Shown here: positions 1-8,022 of the stretch, piece after piece
How the letters are laid out: the number at the start of each line of letters is the position of its first letter
How positions within the stretch are numbered: position 1 is the stretch's first letter
Assembly (NCBI GenBank): GCA_002369295.1
Contig: DFDR01000154.1
Coordinates: forward strand, 1 to 24,689
Reading direction: 5' to 3'
Origin: Desulfovibrionaceae bacterium UBA3823
GTDB lineage: Bacteria > Desulfobacterota > Desulfovibrionia > Desulfovibrionales > Desulfovibrionaceae
DNA: 24,689 bases
Made by a program: the position numbers and the translations under genes
The notes under the pieces: model-generated
The model's input: the letters and a program-made list of their open reading frames with translations, nothing else
What the model was told of the DNA's origin: nothing
Databases searched by the model: none

Positions 1-45
1 CAAGATTCGTGACAGCGCCGAAAAGAAGGCACGCTGTGCCGTGCG

Positions 46-936
46 CTACTGCCCGCTGTGCAGAAGCACATAGACGTTGGCAAGAAATGCCTCAGTAACG
101 CGGGCTGGCGTCACCTGGGCCTGAAGGGCCTGATTTGCCTCGCCGATCCAGCGTCCAAGCTGCATGAGTCCGCCAGGCGAGAGGCGGGCCAGCGTCTGGT
201 CGAGAGGCGAACCGCCTGCCGTGCCGGCCAATGTTCTGATGAGGCTCTTGTGCACAGCCATGACGGCAGAGAAGGCCTGCCCTTGATCAAATGACTTGCT
301 GCCTGTTTTGTTGAAGAATTCTCTGCCTGTCTCGAGGAACTGGGCAATTTCCGTCTGCAGTTCGAGCAGTTCGGGTGCCACAGCCTCAGGATCCGGCCAT
401 GGCAGCGTGAGGCAGAGCGAACGGGAGACCAGCGTTGGCAGGAGCTGCTGGCGCTGGGGGCAGAGCAGGACGAACAAGTTGTTTTTCGACGGTTCTTCCA
501 GAGCCTTGAGAAGTGCATTGGCCGCTTCGACGCGCTTGTTCTCGATGCCCATCAGCAGGGTGACGCGGAAGCGCGCATGGGGCGGATCTTTGAGCTTTGA
601 CTTGAGCTCACGGACATTTTCGATGGTGAGCGCGCGGATCGGGCCCGGCTCAGTCTGATCCTGGGTGTTGGAGATGCGGCCGTCGTAGGCCGAAAGATCC
701 AGATTCTCCCAGGCAGCCATCTGGCGGCATGTCGGACAGTTGAGGCAGGGAGAGCCGTCCCGCTCCGCATCCGGGCAGTTGGCCCGGCAGGCCCAGTAGA
801 GGGCCGCGTCCAGACGCTGGGCCTCCGTGCCCCCCTCAAGGAGCAGCACCTGCGGCGGCGCTGCTCCCAGGCTGTCCAGGCGATCCCTGACATGCGCGAA
901 GGGGGTGCCTGCAATAGCCTCGAGGATGGCACTCAT
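46..936 (-). CDS. holB: DNA polymerase III, delta-prime (clamp-loader) subunit
   Basis: The 296-residue protein matches the delta-prime subunit, which helps load the sliding clamp on DNA. The visible signature is the N-terminal zinc-binding cysteine cluster (C50, C54, C64, C67, C70) followed by the NALLKALEEP helix typical of clamp-loader AAA+ subunits. The P-loop position reads EGGTEAQR and lacks a Lys-Thr/Ser pair, as expected for delta-prime, which does not hydrolyse ATP. The SRC motif reads SRS here, a small deviation. The gene starts 23 bases after the purA stop on the same strand, so it is probably co-transcribed with purA. I see no good Shine-Dalgarno sequence before the ATG at 936, so translation may depend on coupling. 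Function assignment is firm. Confidence 0.9.
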   Translation of the reverse strand: MSAILEAIAGTPFAHVRDRLDSLGAAPPQVLLLEGGTEAQRLDAALYWACRANCPDAERDGSPCLNCPTCRQMAAWENLDLSAYDGRISNTQDQTEPGPIRALTIENVRELKSKLKDPPHARFRVTLLMGIENKRVEAANALLKALEEPSKNNLFVLLCPQRQQLLPTLVSRSLCLTLPWPDPEAVAPELLELQTEIAQFLETGREFFNKTGSKSFDQGQAFSAVMAVHKSLIRTLAGTAGGSPLDQTLARLSPGGLMQLGRWIGEANQALQAQVTPARVTEAFLANVYVLLHSGQ

Positions 937-959
937 ACGCGTAGCAAACTCTGTGTGGC

Positions 960-2237
960 TTAGCGCTCGATGGTCTCTTCGCGGTCGGCGCCGACGGAGA
1001 CGATGGAGACCTTCACGCCGGTGAGGGCCTCGATGCGCTTGATGTACTTCTGGACAGTGGCAGGCAGGGCGGCAAATGCCCTGCAGCCGGTGATGTCTTC
1101 GCTGAAGCCAGGGAGTTCTTCGTAGATGGGCTTGACGTCGGCAAGGGCGTTTTCGCCCTGAGGGGGATAGGCGATGCGCTCGCCCTTGTACTCGTAGTCG
1201 ACGCAGATTTTCAGCGTGGGCAGGCCGCGCAGGACATCGACCTTGGTGAGGGCGATGTCGGTGAGGCCGCAGAGGCGGGCGGTTTCGCGGATGACGACGG
1301 CATCGAGCCAGCCGCAGCGACGCGGACGGCCGGTGGTGGCTCCGAATTCATGGCCGTTTTCCTGCAGGAACTTGCCGGTCTCGTCCTCCAGTTCCGTGGG
1401 GAAGGGGCCGGAGCCGACGCGCGTGGTGTAGGCCTTGACGATGCCCACGGTGCGGGTGATGCGGTCAGGGCCGATGCCGGAGCCGGTGGAGGCGTAGCCG
1501 GCAACGGTGTTGGAAGAGGTCACGTAGGGATAGGTTCCGTGGTCGATGTCGAGGTGCACGCCCTGGGCGCCTTCCCAGAGGACAATCTTGCCTGACTTGA
1601 CGGCATCTTGAATGGCCTCGGACACGTCCCTGAGGTAGGGGGTCATGCGGTCGGCGATGCCGAGGATCTCGTCGGCTACCGTGTCCGGATCCATGACGTC
1701 GCAGTGGTAGAGATTGGCGAAGAGGACGTTCTTTTCCTGCAGGGCCGTGCGGATCTTGCTGCGGACCAGATCGGGATTCCGCAGGTCGCCGCAGCGCAGG
1801 CCGATGCGGGCTGCCTTGTCTTCGTAGCAGGGGCCGATGCCGCGGCCGGTAGTGCCGATCTTCTTGCCCTTCTTCATGGTCTCGCGGGCAATGTCGATGG
1901 CCCTGTGGTAGGGCAGAATGAGGTGCGTCTTGGGGCTGATGCCGAGTCTGGAGGGGGAGACGTCAACGGACTGGGCGCTCAGCTCATCGACTTCCTGCAG
2001 AAAGACGAAGGGATCGAGCACCACGCCGTTGCCGACCAGGCAGAGCTTGCCGGGGTGGAGTATGCCCGAGGGAATGGTGTGCAGAATCGTCTGGTGCCCG
2101 TTCACTTTGATGGTGTGGCCGGCGTTGTTGCCGCCTTGGAAGCGGACGATGACGTCGCTTCCGGAACTGAGCATGTCGACGATTTTGCCCTTGCCTTCGT
2201 CGCCCCACTGGGAGCCGATAATAACGGTATTTGCCAT
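960..2237 (-). CDS. purA: Adenylosuccinate synthetase
   Basis: The product is a full-length 425-residue adenylosuccinate synthetase, which joins IMP and aspartate using GTP in the first AMP-specific step of purine synthesis. Family motifs are clear: the N-terminal [14 protein letters not shown] nucleotide loop, [21 protein letters not shown] with [14 protein letters not shown], and [12 protein letters not shown] near residue 310. I chose the ATG at 2237 because [15 protein letters not shown] is the canonical N-terminus and GAAAGGTG lies just upstream. An in-frame ATG 26 codons further upstream lacks family similarity. A candidate promoter sits at 2359-2387. holB follows 23 bases downstream. 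A purH homologue appears elsewhere in the window, but the two are not in one operon. Confidence 0.97.
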   Translation of the reverse strand: MANTVIIGSQWGDEGKGKIVDMLSSGSDVIVRFQGGNNAGHTIKVNGHQTILHTIPSGILHPGKLCLVGNGVVLDPFVFLQEVDELSAQSVDVSPSRLGISPKTHLILPYHRAIDIARETMKKGKKIGTTGRGIGPCYEDKAARIGLRCGDLRNPDLVRSKIRTALQEKNVLFANLYHCDVMDPDTVADEILGIADRMTPYLRDVSEAIQDAVKSGKIVLWEGAQGVHLDIDHGTYPYVTSSNTVAGYASTGSGIGPDRITRTVGIVKAYTTRVGSGPFPTELEDETGKFLQENGHEFGATTGRPRRCGWLDAVVIRETARLCGLTDIALTKVDVLRGLPTLKICVDYEYKGERIAYPPQGENALADVKPIYEELPGFSEDITGCRAFAALPATVQKYIKRIEALTGVKVSIVSVGADREETIER

Positions 2238-2330
2238 AGTGCTTTCACCTTTCGCCGGCACAGGCCGGCCTGCATCGTAGTAGGCATTCGGCCATTCCCT
2301 CAGGAGAGGCCGCAATGTTCATGGAAGCTT

Positions 2331-2347
2331 CCGCCAAGACTTGGCGG
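2331..2347 (-). other. Hairpin in purA leader
   Basis: CCGCCAAG and CTTGGCGG form a near-perfect inverted repeat with a tiny loop inside the presumed purA leader. No T-run follows on either strand, so it is not a standard intrinsic terminator. A role is not evident. Confidence 0.4.
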
Positions 2348-2358
2348 CGTAAAGAAGA

Positions 2359-2387
2359 ACGATAGAAGAACGCGCCCCGCTTGGCAA
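2359..2387 (-). promoter_or_regulatory. Candidate sigma-70 promoter for purA
   Basis: On the minus strand TTGCCA (2387-2382, 5 of 6 to the -35 consensus) is followed after exactly 17 bases by TATCGT (2364-2359, 4 of 6 to -10). Transcription would start near 2352, leaving a leader of about 115 bases that contains a perfect short hairpin (CCGCCA/TGGCGG, 2331-2347). This is a pattern match only. Confidence 0.45.
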
Positions 2388-2398
2388 GGAAGAACAGG

Positions 2399-2734
2399 TT
2401 ATTTTTCCTTGTTTTCAGGGAGTTTGAAGGGAATGACGCGACACGGCTTGCGTTCTTTGGGCTCTTCAAGCGTAAAGCCCTGCGCGAAGATGTCCTGGGG
2501 CTGCGGCTCCTGATCGGGGGCGTAGGGCGTCTGCTGCTGGGCCCAGTAGTAGTTGAAGAGCCGGTTCTTCATGTGCTTGGCCGTTATGAAGCTGAGCACA
2601 AGGCAGGCGTGCTCCCAGCGTTTTGTCGGCTCGAACCGGCTGGTAATTTCGGCGTACTTGTTCCACAGCGAGGAGAGCGAGGCTTCATCGAGGCTGTCCA
2701 GCTGCCGTGCGAGCTTGAGAAGTAGCGATTCCAT
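2399..2734 (-). CDS. Conserved-looking small protein of unknown function
   Basis: This 111-residue ORF starts MESLLLKLARQLDSLDEASL and ends in a proline-, glutamate- and lysine-rich tail. It has no signal peptide, membrane segment or catalytic motif that I recognise. The first half is helical and amphipathic (LDEASLSSLWNKYAEI), followed by an aromatic-rich stretch (KNRLFNYYWAQQQ). It lies upstream of purA on the same strand, separated by 161 bases that contain a purA promoter candidate. Codon use and a possible upstream promoter (2792-2820) support it as real. No function can be assigned. Confidence 0.65.
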   Translation of the reverse strand: MESLLLKLARQLDSLDEASLSSLWNKYAEITSRFEPTKRWEHACLVLSFITAKHMKNRLFNYYWAQQQTPYAPDQEPQPQDIFAQGFTLEEPKERKPCRVIPFKLPENKEK

Positions 2735-2787
2735 ACATGTACCTCAAGGGGCGCCCGCCCCGAGTGTTTCGTCAATTCGAAAAACCT

Positions 2788-2820
2788 GTCTAGGGTACGT
2801 TGTATTCTAGACCGTGACAA
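2788..2820 (-). promoter_or_regulatory. Candidate promoter with internal inverted repeat
   Basis: GTCTAG (2788-2793) and CTAGAC (2807-2812) are perfect inverted arms separated by 13 bases. On the minus strand they overlap a weak promoter candidate, TTGTCA (2820-2815) and TACCCT (2797-2792) with 17-base spacing. The dyad would lie between and over the promoter elements, as an operator might. The pattern is short and could be chance. Confidence 0.3.
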
Positions 2821-2872
2821 GAGGCAGAAACAGGCGCCAGGCGCGAGGCCGGCGGCAGCCCGCAGGCGGGTG

Positions 2873-3721
2873 TCAGCGGGCGAGGCCGAGCAGCCAGGCG
2901 GGGTTGTCCTTGAGCATCATGGAGAGCTGCTCCGCCGTGACGCCGCGACGCAGGAGCTCCTCGCCAAAGCGCAGCAGGGCGTGGGCAGGCGCGGGTCCGC
3001 CGAGCTGTCCCGAGTCCGAGGCAAGCACGGTGCTCTCCGGTCCGAGATAGCGTATGGCGTCCGCCACGGATCTGGCTTTGCCCGGAACTGCGCCCTGCAG
3101 GGTGTGGAAGCAGCGTTCAAAGAAGGCCCCCTGATCGGCGAGCAGAGCCTGGGTGGCAAGATCCATGGCAATGGCATCGAACTCCGGATGGGTCACCAGA
3201 ATTTTTCTGACGCCGGCATTGCGGGCAAGGGCGGCAAGGGCAAGCGTCTCCTGCGGAGCGAGGTGTCCTGTGCCGAGGATGGCATCGGCCCGCGCTATCA
3301 TCTCAAGTATGGCCTCAAGCCCGGGCGCAGGGTGGCCATTGGCATCGAAGACCGCCACGCAGGGCGCTGTGCGCGCATCCCGGACGCACCGCTGGTGGCG
3401 CCAGGCCGAGACTGTGGGCATCCAGATCTCCGCGGCGCCCATGCGCAGCGCGGCATCCACGGCTGCCGGGTTGATGCCGCCGGCAGAGGCGTTGAGGACA
3501 AGTCCGCCGAAGACGCGTATGCCCGGCACCGTCTCCGCCACGGCACGGGCGCAGAGCACGGTCGGCGCGTAGTGGTTTTTGAGCAGGACTGCCTGCATCC
3601 CGGCTTCTCTGCAGCTGATCGCCAGGGCAGGCGCTGTCATGGCCCGGGGCACCACGTCGGGAGCGAAGTGCACATGCATGTCGCATGCGCCGTCAAGAAA
3701 GTCTGGCTCTGCCTGGATCAT
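2873..3721 (-). CDS. DUF6282-like metal-dependent hydrolase (amidohydrolase fold)
   Basis: The 282-residue protein carries an HxH metal motif early (DMHVHFAPD, residues 14-22), then KNHY (H50), GTGHLAPQE, VTHPEFD and a late ASDSGQ aspartate. This order resembles the TIM-barrel amidohydrolase superfamily and fits proteins labelled DUF6282; the substrate is unknown. I placed the start at the ATG at 3721, where GGAG lies ten bases upstream and just before the conserved HxH region. The frame is open far upstream, but that extension is antisense-like and arginine-rich and overlaps ccsA. The gene follows ccsA by 92 bases on the same strand and may be the last gene of the nrf-ccs transcription unit. 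Fold assignment is moderate; no reaction is claimed. Confidence 0.75.
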   Translation of the reverse strand: MIQAEPDFLDGACDMHVHFAPDVVPRAMTAPALAISCREAGMQAVLLKNHYAPTVLCARAVAETVPGIRVFGGLVLNASAGGINPAAVDAALRMGAAEIWMPTVSAWRHQRCVRDARTAPCVAVFDANGHPAPGLEAILEMIARADAILGTGHLAPQETLALAALARNAGVRKILVTHPEFDAIAMDLATQALLADQGAFFERCFHTLQGAVPGKARSVADAIRYLGPESTVLASDSGQLGGPAPAHALLRFGEELLRRGVTAEQLSMMLKDNPAWLLGLAR

Positions 3722-3813
3722 GCCTGATGCGCTCCGCAGGTTGAGGTTGGGGCGGGCTTTGTCCCCGGGCAAGCCTATCAGCCGCGGCCGCGCCCGGCAA
3801 GGCGCGGGCTTCC

Positions 3814-4593
3814 TCAGGAATACACGTGGACGCTCTGCTGGGCGGCCGGAATGAAGGACACGCCAAGCCAGGCGACGAGCAGCAGGACGAAAGCCGCTGG
3901 CAGGAGCCAGAGGATGGCGCGGGAACGCGCATGGCGCGCCCTGGCGTGGAAGTAGACGAGGTAGGCGCAGGCCGTGACGAAGGCCCAGGTTTCCTTGGGA
4001 TCCCAGGACCAGTAGTGTCCCCAGGCTTCCTTGGCCCAGACGGCGCCCGTGAGCATGCCGAGGACAAGGAAGGCGAAGCCGAGCCGGACGGTGCCGTCGA
4101 TGGCGGGCAGGAGCCCGCTGTCTGCGCCGGGGGCGCCGCGGGACGCGGCCAGCTGGCGCAGGGCCATGAGCGTGCCGACGCCCAGGACGGCATAGGCAAA
4201 GATGTAGGCTGCCACGTGGGGAACGAACCATCCGCTCTGGAGCGCAGGCATGAGGGGGCCCGCCTGCATGCCGGGCCTGGCCATGAGCAGGGCGAGAAAG
4301 ACGGACGCGAGGATGTTGCTCAGCGCCAGCAGCCAGGCGCGGCCGCCTCGCCAGGCCGTCCATATGCCGAGTCCTGACAGGAAGAAGGCGTAGAGCAGGC
4401 GCGTTTCGCCGAGCGTGCGGACCGGGGGGCGTCCGAGGTCGCGCCAGAGCAGCGCCGTGAAGGCGCCGAGGCAGAGCCAGCCGGCCAGGGAGAGGGCAAG
4501 GGCCAGCTTTGTCCAGCGCCTTGCCGCAAGGGCGCCGGCAAGCCAGAGGGCGAGTGCCGGCACGCCCCACCAGACTATCTGGTTCCAGATCAC
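3814..4593 (-). CDS. ccsA: System II cytochrome c synthase, CcsA/ResC subunit
   Basis: This 259-residue multi-pass membrane protein has the tryptophan-rich haem-handling signature WAKEAWGHYWSWDPKETWAF at about residues 186-205. It also has likely haem-ligand histidines at FVPHV (H126) and near the C-terminus (QSVHVYS, H256). Together with ResB it forms the synthase that exports haem and attaches it to CxxCH motifs outside the membrane. It starts at a GTG that overlaps the resB TGA by four bases (4590-4593), preceded by a strong AAAGGAGG, so the two are translationally coupled. In Wolinella the fused equivalent NrfI is needed for the CxxCK haem of NrfA, and this pair may do the same job here. 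Confidence 0.9.
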   Translation of the reverse strand: MIWNQIVWWGVPALALWLAGALAARRWTKLALALSLAGWLCLGAFTALLWRDLGRPPVRTLGETRLLYAFFLSGLGIWTAWRGGRAWLLALSNILASVFLALLMARPGMQAGPLMPALQSGWFVPHVAAYIFAYAVLGVGTLMALRQLAASRGAPGADSGLLPAIDGTVRLGFAFLVLGMLTGAVWAKEAWGHYWSWDPKETWAFVTACAYLVYFHARARHARSRAILWLLPAAFVLLLVAWLGVSFIPAAQQSVHVYS

Positions 4594-5894
4594 CGCAGGC
4601 CTCCTTTCTGGCCGTTCTGCACTCCCGCCGTGCGTCTTGTCTGGCAGATCTGCGCAAGGCAGGCCAGCGCAAGCAGGGCGAAGCCTGCGTAGACGACAGG
4701 GAGCCAGGGGTCGGACACGATTTCAAAGGAGCTGAAGTCCGAGTAGCGTCCCAGCTGGAAATCATAGCCGTACTGGTAGATCATCCAGCTGCCGATGCGC
4801 AGGGGGTCGTTGACGCGGATGGCGGTCCGCACGGGGGGCGCGCCCTTGACGGCAACGGTGACGAGGGAGGTGAACTGTGCAGGCACGGCGGGCGTGATGG
4901 CGGCGGCAACGCTGTCGGAGAGATCCAGCGCGTGCTGGAACTGCCCCATATTGCCCGAGGAGATCCAGCCGCGCCTGGTTTCGCCGGTCCGCTCGTGGAC
5001 GGCCGTGACAAGGGCCGCAGGGGATGCGCCGGGCTTTTCCATTGGCTTGAATTGGCCCTCGCCGGCCCAGACGGCTCTGGGCAGGTAGGTGTCTACGCTG
5101 ATTCGCCATTCGCCAAGCCGGCCTGCGGGCGCGTGGGGCGCTATCTGAAAATGCTCCGGCCTGCCTGCCGGTAGGGGCGTTCCTTCCTTTTTGTCAATGA
5201 GAACGAGCCGGGGCGCATGCTCCTCCATGTCGAAGTCGTGGAGGGTGATGGCCACAGGCAGCTCGAGCGATTTGCCGTTGAGGGCATAGACGCGGCTTTC
5301 CGTCTTTCCCTCATAGACGTGCATGACGTAGCTCTGCCGGTCGGCCTGGCCGAGGGCGGCTCCCCCCAGGGCAAGAAAGACGCCCGCATGCCAGAGGCAG
5401 AAGCGCAGGGAGCCCCGGCCCTGCAGCCGGATGCGTCGGACGCAGGCCGCAGGAAGGACCAGCAGCAGGCAGGCAAAGAGCAGGACGAAGGGCCAGGCCG
5501 TGGTGACCCCGTTCAGGCCTAGTCGCAGGATCAGGGCGGGACTTTTGTCCGCCTCCGGCGTCTGCAGGATAAAGCCCATGGCAATCGTCAGGACAAGCAT
5601 GCCGGCAAGAAGGGCAGTCGCAAAGGCTGACCCCGAGATCCACGCGCAGAGGGCGCAGTACGTTCTGCAGCCTGCCAGCAGTCCTGCAGCCAGCAGGGCG
5701 CACAGCACGGCGAGGTTTGCCGGAAAGCCGAGGAGATAGCAGCTGAAGGGGCCTGCCGCCAGCTGCAGGGCAAAGCCCGTGAGCAGAAGGAGGACAGTGA
5801 AGACGGCGCTTTCGCGCAAACCGAGCGGGGCGGTCCAGAGGGGGCGTTGTGGCATGGCGTTCGTCATGGCGAGAAAAAGCGCCGGAGCGGACAT
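4590..5894 (-). CDS. resB: ResB/Ccs1-family cytochrome c synthase subunit
   Basis: This 434-residue ResB-family protein has three to four hydrophobic segments in the first 170 residues, a large periplasmic domain, and a final membrane helix introduced by IVSDPWLPVVYAGFALLAL, which is characteristic of ResB. It partners CcsA in System II cytochrome c maturation. The start is uncertain. The ATG at 5894 has GGAG seven bases upstream, but both lie inside a perfect 14-bp hairpin that resembles the nrfA terminator. In-frame ATGs at 5867 and 5855 lie outside the stem but lack a clear ribosome site. The gene begins 39 bases after the nrfA stop and overlaps ccsA by four bases. If transcription continues from nrfHA, the hairpin would control how much synthase is made. 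Confidence 0.88.
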   Translation of the reverse strand: MSAPALFLAMTNAMPQRPLWTAPLGLRESAVFTVLLLLTGFALQLAAGPFSCYLLGFPANLAVLCALLAAGLLAGCRTYCALCAWISGSAFATALLAGMLVLTIAMGFILQTPEADKSPALILRLGLNGVTTAWPFVLLFACLLLVLPAACVRRIRLQGRGSLRFCLWHAGVFLALGGAALGQADRQSYVMHVYEGKTESRVYALNGKSLELPVAITLHDFDMEEHAPRLVLIDKKEGTPLPAGRPEHFQIAPHAPAGRLGEWRISVDTYLPRAVWAGEGQFKPMEKPGASPAALVTAVHERTGETRRGWISSGNMGQFQHALDLSDSVAAAITPAVPAQFTSLVTVAVKGAPPVRTAIRVNDPLRIGSWMIYQYGYDFQLGRYSDFSSFEIVSDPWLPVVYAGFALLALACLAQICQTRRTAGVQNGQKGGLR

Positions 5895-5913
5895 GGCGGC
5901 GCTCCGGCGCTTT
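5874..5913 (-). terminator. Terminator-like hairpin after nrfA, overlapping the resB start
   Basis: On the minus strand AAAGCGCCGGAGCG (5913-5900) pairs perfectly with CGCTCCGGCGCTTT (5889-5876) around a ten-base loop, and the 3' arm runs into a TTTTT tract. It begins 20 bases after the nrfA stop codon, as an intrinsic terminator should. Unusually, the loop contains the most upstream resB ATG and the 5' arm contains its GGAG ribosome site, so it could work as a terminator or attenuator and also hide the resB translation start. Confidence 0.8.
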
Positions 5914-5933
5914 GCTTGGCTTGCTGGGGAGAA

Positions 5934-7415
5934 TTAGAGGATGCCGGCCTTCTTGGCCTGCTCTTCCCACTTGGGGACGATGGTGTTCAGGAATTCCTTC
6001 TTGTCCTTCTCCAGCTTGGGCATGTCGAGGCCGATGTAGGCCTGTGCCTTTGCCTTGGTGGAGACGTCGGGCATGTGGAAGTCCGCATTGTGGGCAATCA
6101 GCACCTTCTGCAGCTCGAGCTGGGCCTTGAGGCCGAACTCGATGGCATGGGAGATGATGCGCTGGTATTCGGCGGGCGCATGGAACGAGGCGCCATGGGA
6201 GGCCACGGCGTAGTCCCAGCGCCACTGGCCCGAGCGTATGAACTTGAGCGCCTGCTCCATTTCCGCCTCGGTCGCGCCGGCCTTCCAGCAGGCCTCGGCC
6301 ATGAGGTGGGCCTTGACCAGCTCGTGCTCGGCCACGGTGCGGGTTTCGAAGCCCGCCCGCTGGTATTCGTAGACCCTGTTCTTCAGGAACTCTTCGGACT
6401 CCCTGTGGCAGGTCTGGCAGGTGGAGGAGATCTTGGCCAGCGGGCTCATGATCTGGTGGTCCGAGTACTTGATGCCGCCCTCGGACTTGTAGGGCATGTG
6501 GCAGTCGGCACAGGCCACGCCGTGCTGTCCGTGGGGGCCAAGCAGGAACATGCTCCATCCGGGATGCTGGGCCTTGAGGATGGGTGCCTTGGAGAGCTTG
6601 TGCACGTAGTCGGTGAACTTGATCTCGTCGAAATAGGCTTCGATGGCTTCGACAGTCTGGCCCTTGTCGAAGGGGAACATCAAGTACTTGTCGGCGGGCC
6701 GGAAGTAGTACTCCTCGTGGCACTGGGCGCAGACCAGGGAGCGCAGCTCCTGCTGGGTGGCCTTGGAGATGTCGCGGCCGGTGCGCTCAAAGGCCTCCTT
6801 GAGGGCGGGGCGGGACACGGCGAGGTTCATGGTCTTGGCGTCGTGGCAGTCGGCGCAGCCGATGGGATGCACGATTTCGGCGCCCAGGCTGCTCCAGGGC
6901 TGGTTGTAGAACTTCGCAGGCCCGTTGGCGGCCATGTAGCGCGGAACGTCGGGAGACTTGCAGGTCCAGCAGGTGCCGGGCTGCATGTCCTTGGCGCCGC
7001 CGATGCCGGGATTGCCGGTGCGCAGGGTGCCGCGCATCTCTTCAATGGCGTGCATGTGGCCGCGCGGGGCGGTGTAGTCCCTGGAGAAGGCGTAGCCGGC
7101 CCAGAGGATGACCATGTCGGGCCGTTCCTCAAGCACGTCCTGAATCTGGTTGCCATGGTACTTGCTTTTGAAGTCGCCCTTGGCCGTCATCTTCCAGGTC
7201 TCGAACTCCCTGGGGTAGTTGAGGCCCCACTTGTCGTTTTTGGACTCGACGGGGACGGCGGCGAGATCGACCTTCTTGTTGTTGTATATGGAGGCCACTT
7301 CGGCCTTGCGCTCGGTGATGCTGGCCGCGAGCAGGCCAAGGCAGAACACGGCGGCCATGGAAATCAGGCAGAGTATCCAGCCGAGGGCTGACTTTTTCTT
7401 CGGTGTCTCTTGCAT
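5934..7415 (-). CDS. nrfA: Ammonia-forming cytochrome c nitrite reductase, catalytic subunit
   Basis: This pentahaem nitrite reductase reduces nitrite to ammonia with six electrons on the outer side of the membrane. Five haem motifs are visible: the diagnostic lysine-ligated CWTCK at residues 149-153, then CADCH (187-191), CAQCH (229-233), CADCH (302-306) and CQTCH (333-337). The segment KAQHP near residue 281 fits the calcium-site and active-site region. The N-terminus has a hydrophobic stretch (about residues 11-32), an uncleaved anchor or a signal sequence. The 493-residue length is normal. GAGGGAG precedes the ATG at 7415. It lies 25 bases downstream of nrfH and upstream of resB-ccsA. Confidence 0.97.
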   Translation of the reverse strand: MQETPKKKSALGWILCLISMAAVFCLGLLAASITERKAEVASIYNNKKVDLAAVPVESKNDKWGLNYPREFETWKMTAKGDFKSKYHGNQIQDVLEERPDMVILWAGYAFSRDYTAPRGHMHAIEEMRGTLRTGNPGIGGAKDMQPGTCWTCKSPDVPRYMAANGPAKFYNQPWSSLGAEIVHPIGCADCHDAKTMNLAVSRPALKEAFERTGRDISKATQQELRSLVCAQCHEEYYFRPADKYLMFPFDKGQTVEAIEAYFDEIKFTDYVHKLSKAPILKAQHPGWSMFLLGPHGQHGVACADCHMPYKSEGGIKYSDHQIMSPLAKISSTCQTCHRESEEFLKNRVYEYQRAGFETRTVAEHELVKAHLMAEACWKAGATEAEMEQALKFIRSGQWRWDYAVASHGASFHAPAEYQRIISHAIEFGLKAQLELQKVLIAHNADFHMPDVSTKAKAQAYIGLDMPKLEKDKKEFLNTIVPKWEEQAKKAGIL

Positions 7416-7440
7416 GGGGAACTCCCTCTCAACCTAGGGG

Positions 7441-8022
7441 TTAGTGAAGCCGCTCAAGCCATCTGGCCAGGCCAGAGGTCTTGCTTCCCGGAAGGGGGAC
7501 GACGGCGTCGGGGGCGGACGACAGGCTGCTGACCTTGGTGTGCGGAACCTGGCTGTGGCAGGACCAGCAGGGCTTGCCTTGGCCCTGCTGCGTTTCCGCA
7601 TAGCTGACCATGCCGGTCTTGACGAATTCCGTGTTCAGCTGCGTGTGGCAGCGGATGCAGTTGTTCATGATGACCGTGGCGCTAGCCGTTCGGGGGCGCA
7701 TGGCCTGGGGCTCGGCGTGCGCCGTGAAGACCGAGGCATGGTACAGGCCGTCCACGGCCTTGAAAAAGTACTTGGCGGCCACGCTGGAGTGGGGGACATG
7801 GCAGTCGTTGCAGGTTGCCCGCATATGGTGGGAACTGTGGCTCCACGTGGCGTAGTACGACGCCATGACGTGGCAGTTCGTGCAGGCAGAGGGGTCGTTC
7901 GTGAGATAGGAGACGACGTTCGATGCATACGCGATGTACCCGCCGAGTCCAGCAATGGCGCCGCAGGCAATGAACAAGAACAGCTTGCACTTGTCTGACA
8001 GTTGCTGGAATGGATTTTTCAA
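7441..8022 (-). CDS. nrfH: Tetrahaem membrane cytochrome c, NrfA electron donor
   Basis: NrfH is the NapC/NirT-type quinol dehydrogenase that anchors NrfA and passes it electrons from menaquinol. After an N-terminal membrane helix (about residues 13-32) it has four haem motifs: CTNCH (47-51) followed by M53, the methionine position of NrfH haem 1, then CNDCH (71-75), CIRCH (122-126) and CWSCH (152-156). I chose a TTG start at 8022, giving 193 residues beginning MKNPFQQLSDKCK, because AAGGAG lies ten bases upstream. The only upstream in-frame ATG (8187) would add about 55 arginine- and proline-rich residues before the anchor and overlaps the candidate promoter. The C-terminal tail of about 35 residues after the last haem is longer than usual. 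Confidence 0.95.
   Translation of the reverse strand: MKNPFQQLSDKCKLFLFIACGAIAGLGGYIAYASNVVSYLTNDPSACTNCHVMASYYATWSHSSHHMRATCNDCHVPHSSVAAKYFFKAVDGLYHASVFTAHAEPQAMRPRTASATVIMNNCIRCHTQLNTEFVKTGMVSYAETQQGQGKPCWSCHSQVPHTKVSSLSSAPDAVVPLPGSKTSGLARWLERLH

Noticed and set aside
3722..4765. Long N-terminal extension of the DUF6282-like gene
   Set aside because: The extension is arginine- and proline-rich and lies out of frame across ccsA, so it is simple read-through of an open frame.
5847..7391. A 514-codon open frame on the plus strand opposite nrfA
   Set aside because: It is antisense to a gene with five exact haem motifs, is low-complexity Gly/Ala/Leu/Val-rich, and reflects codon bias in high-GC DNA.
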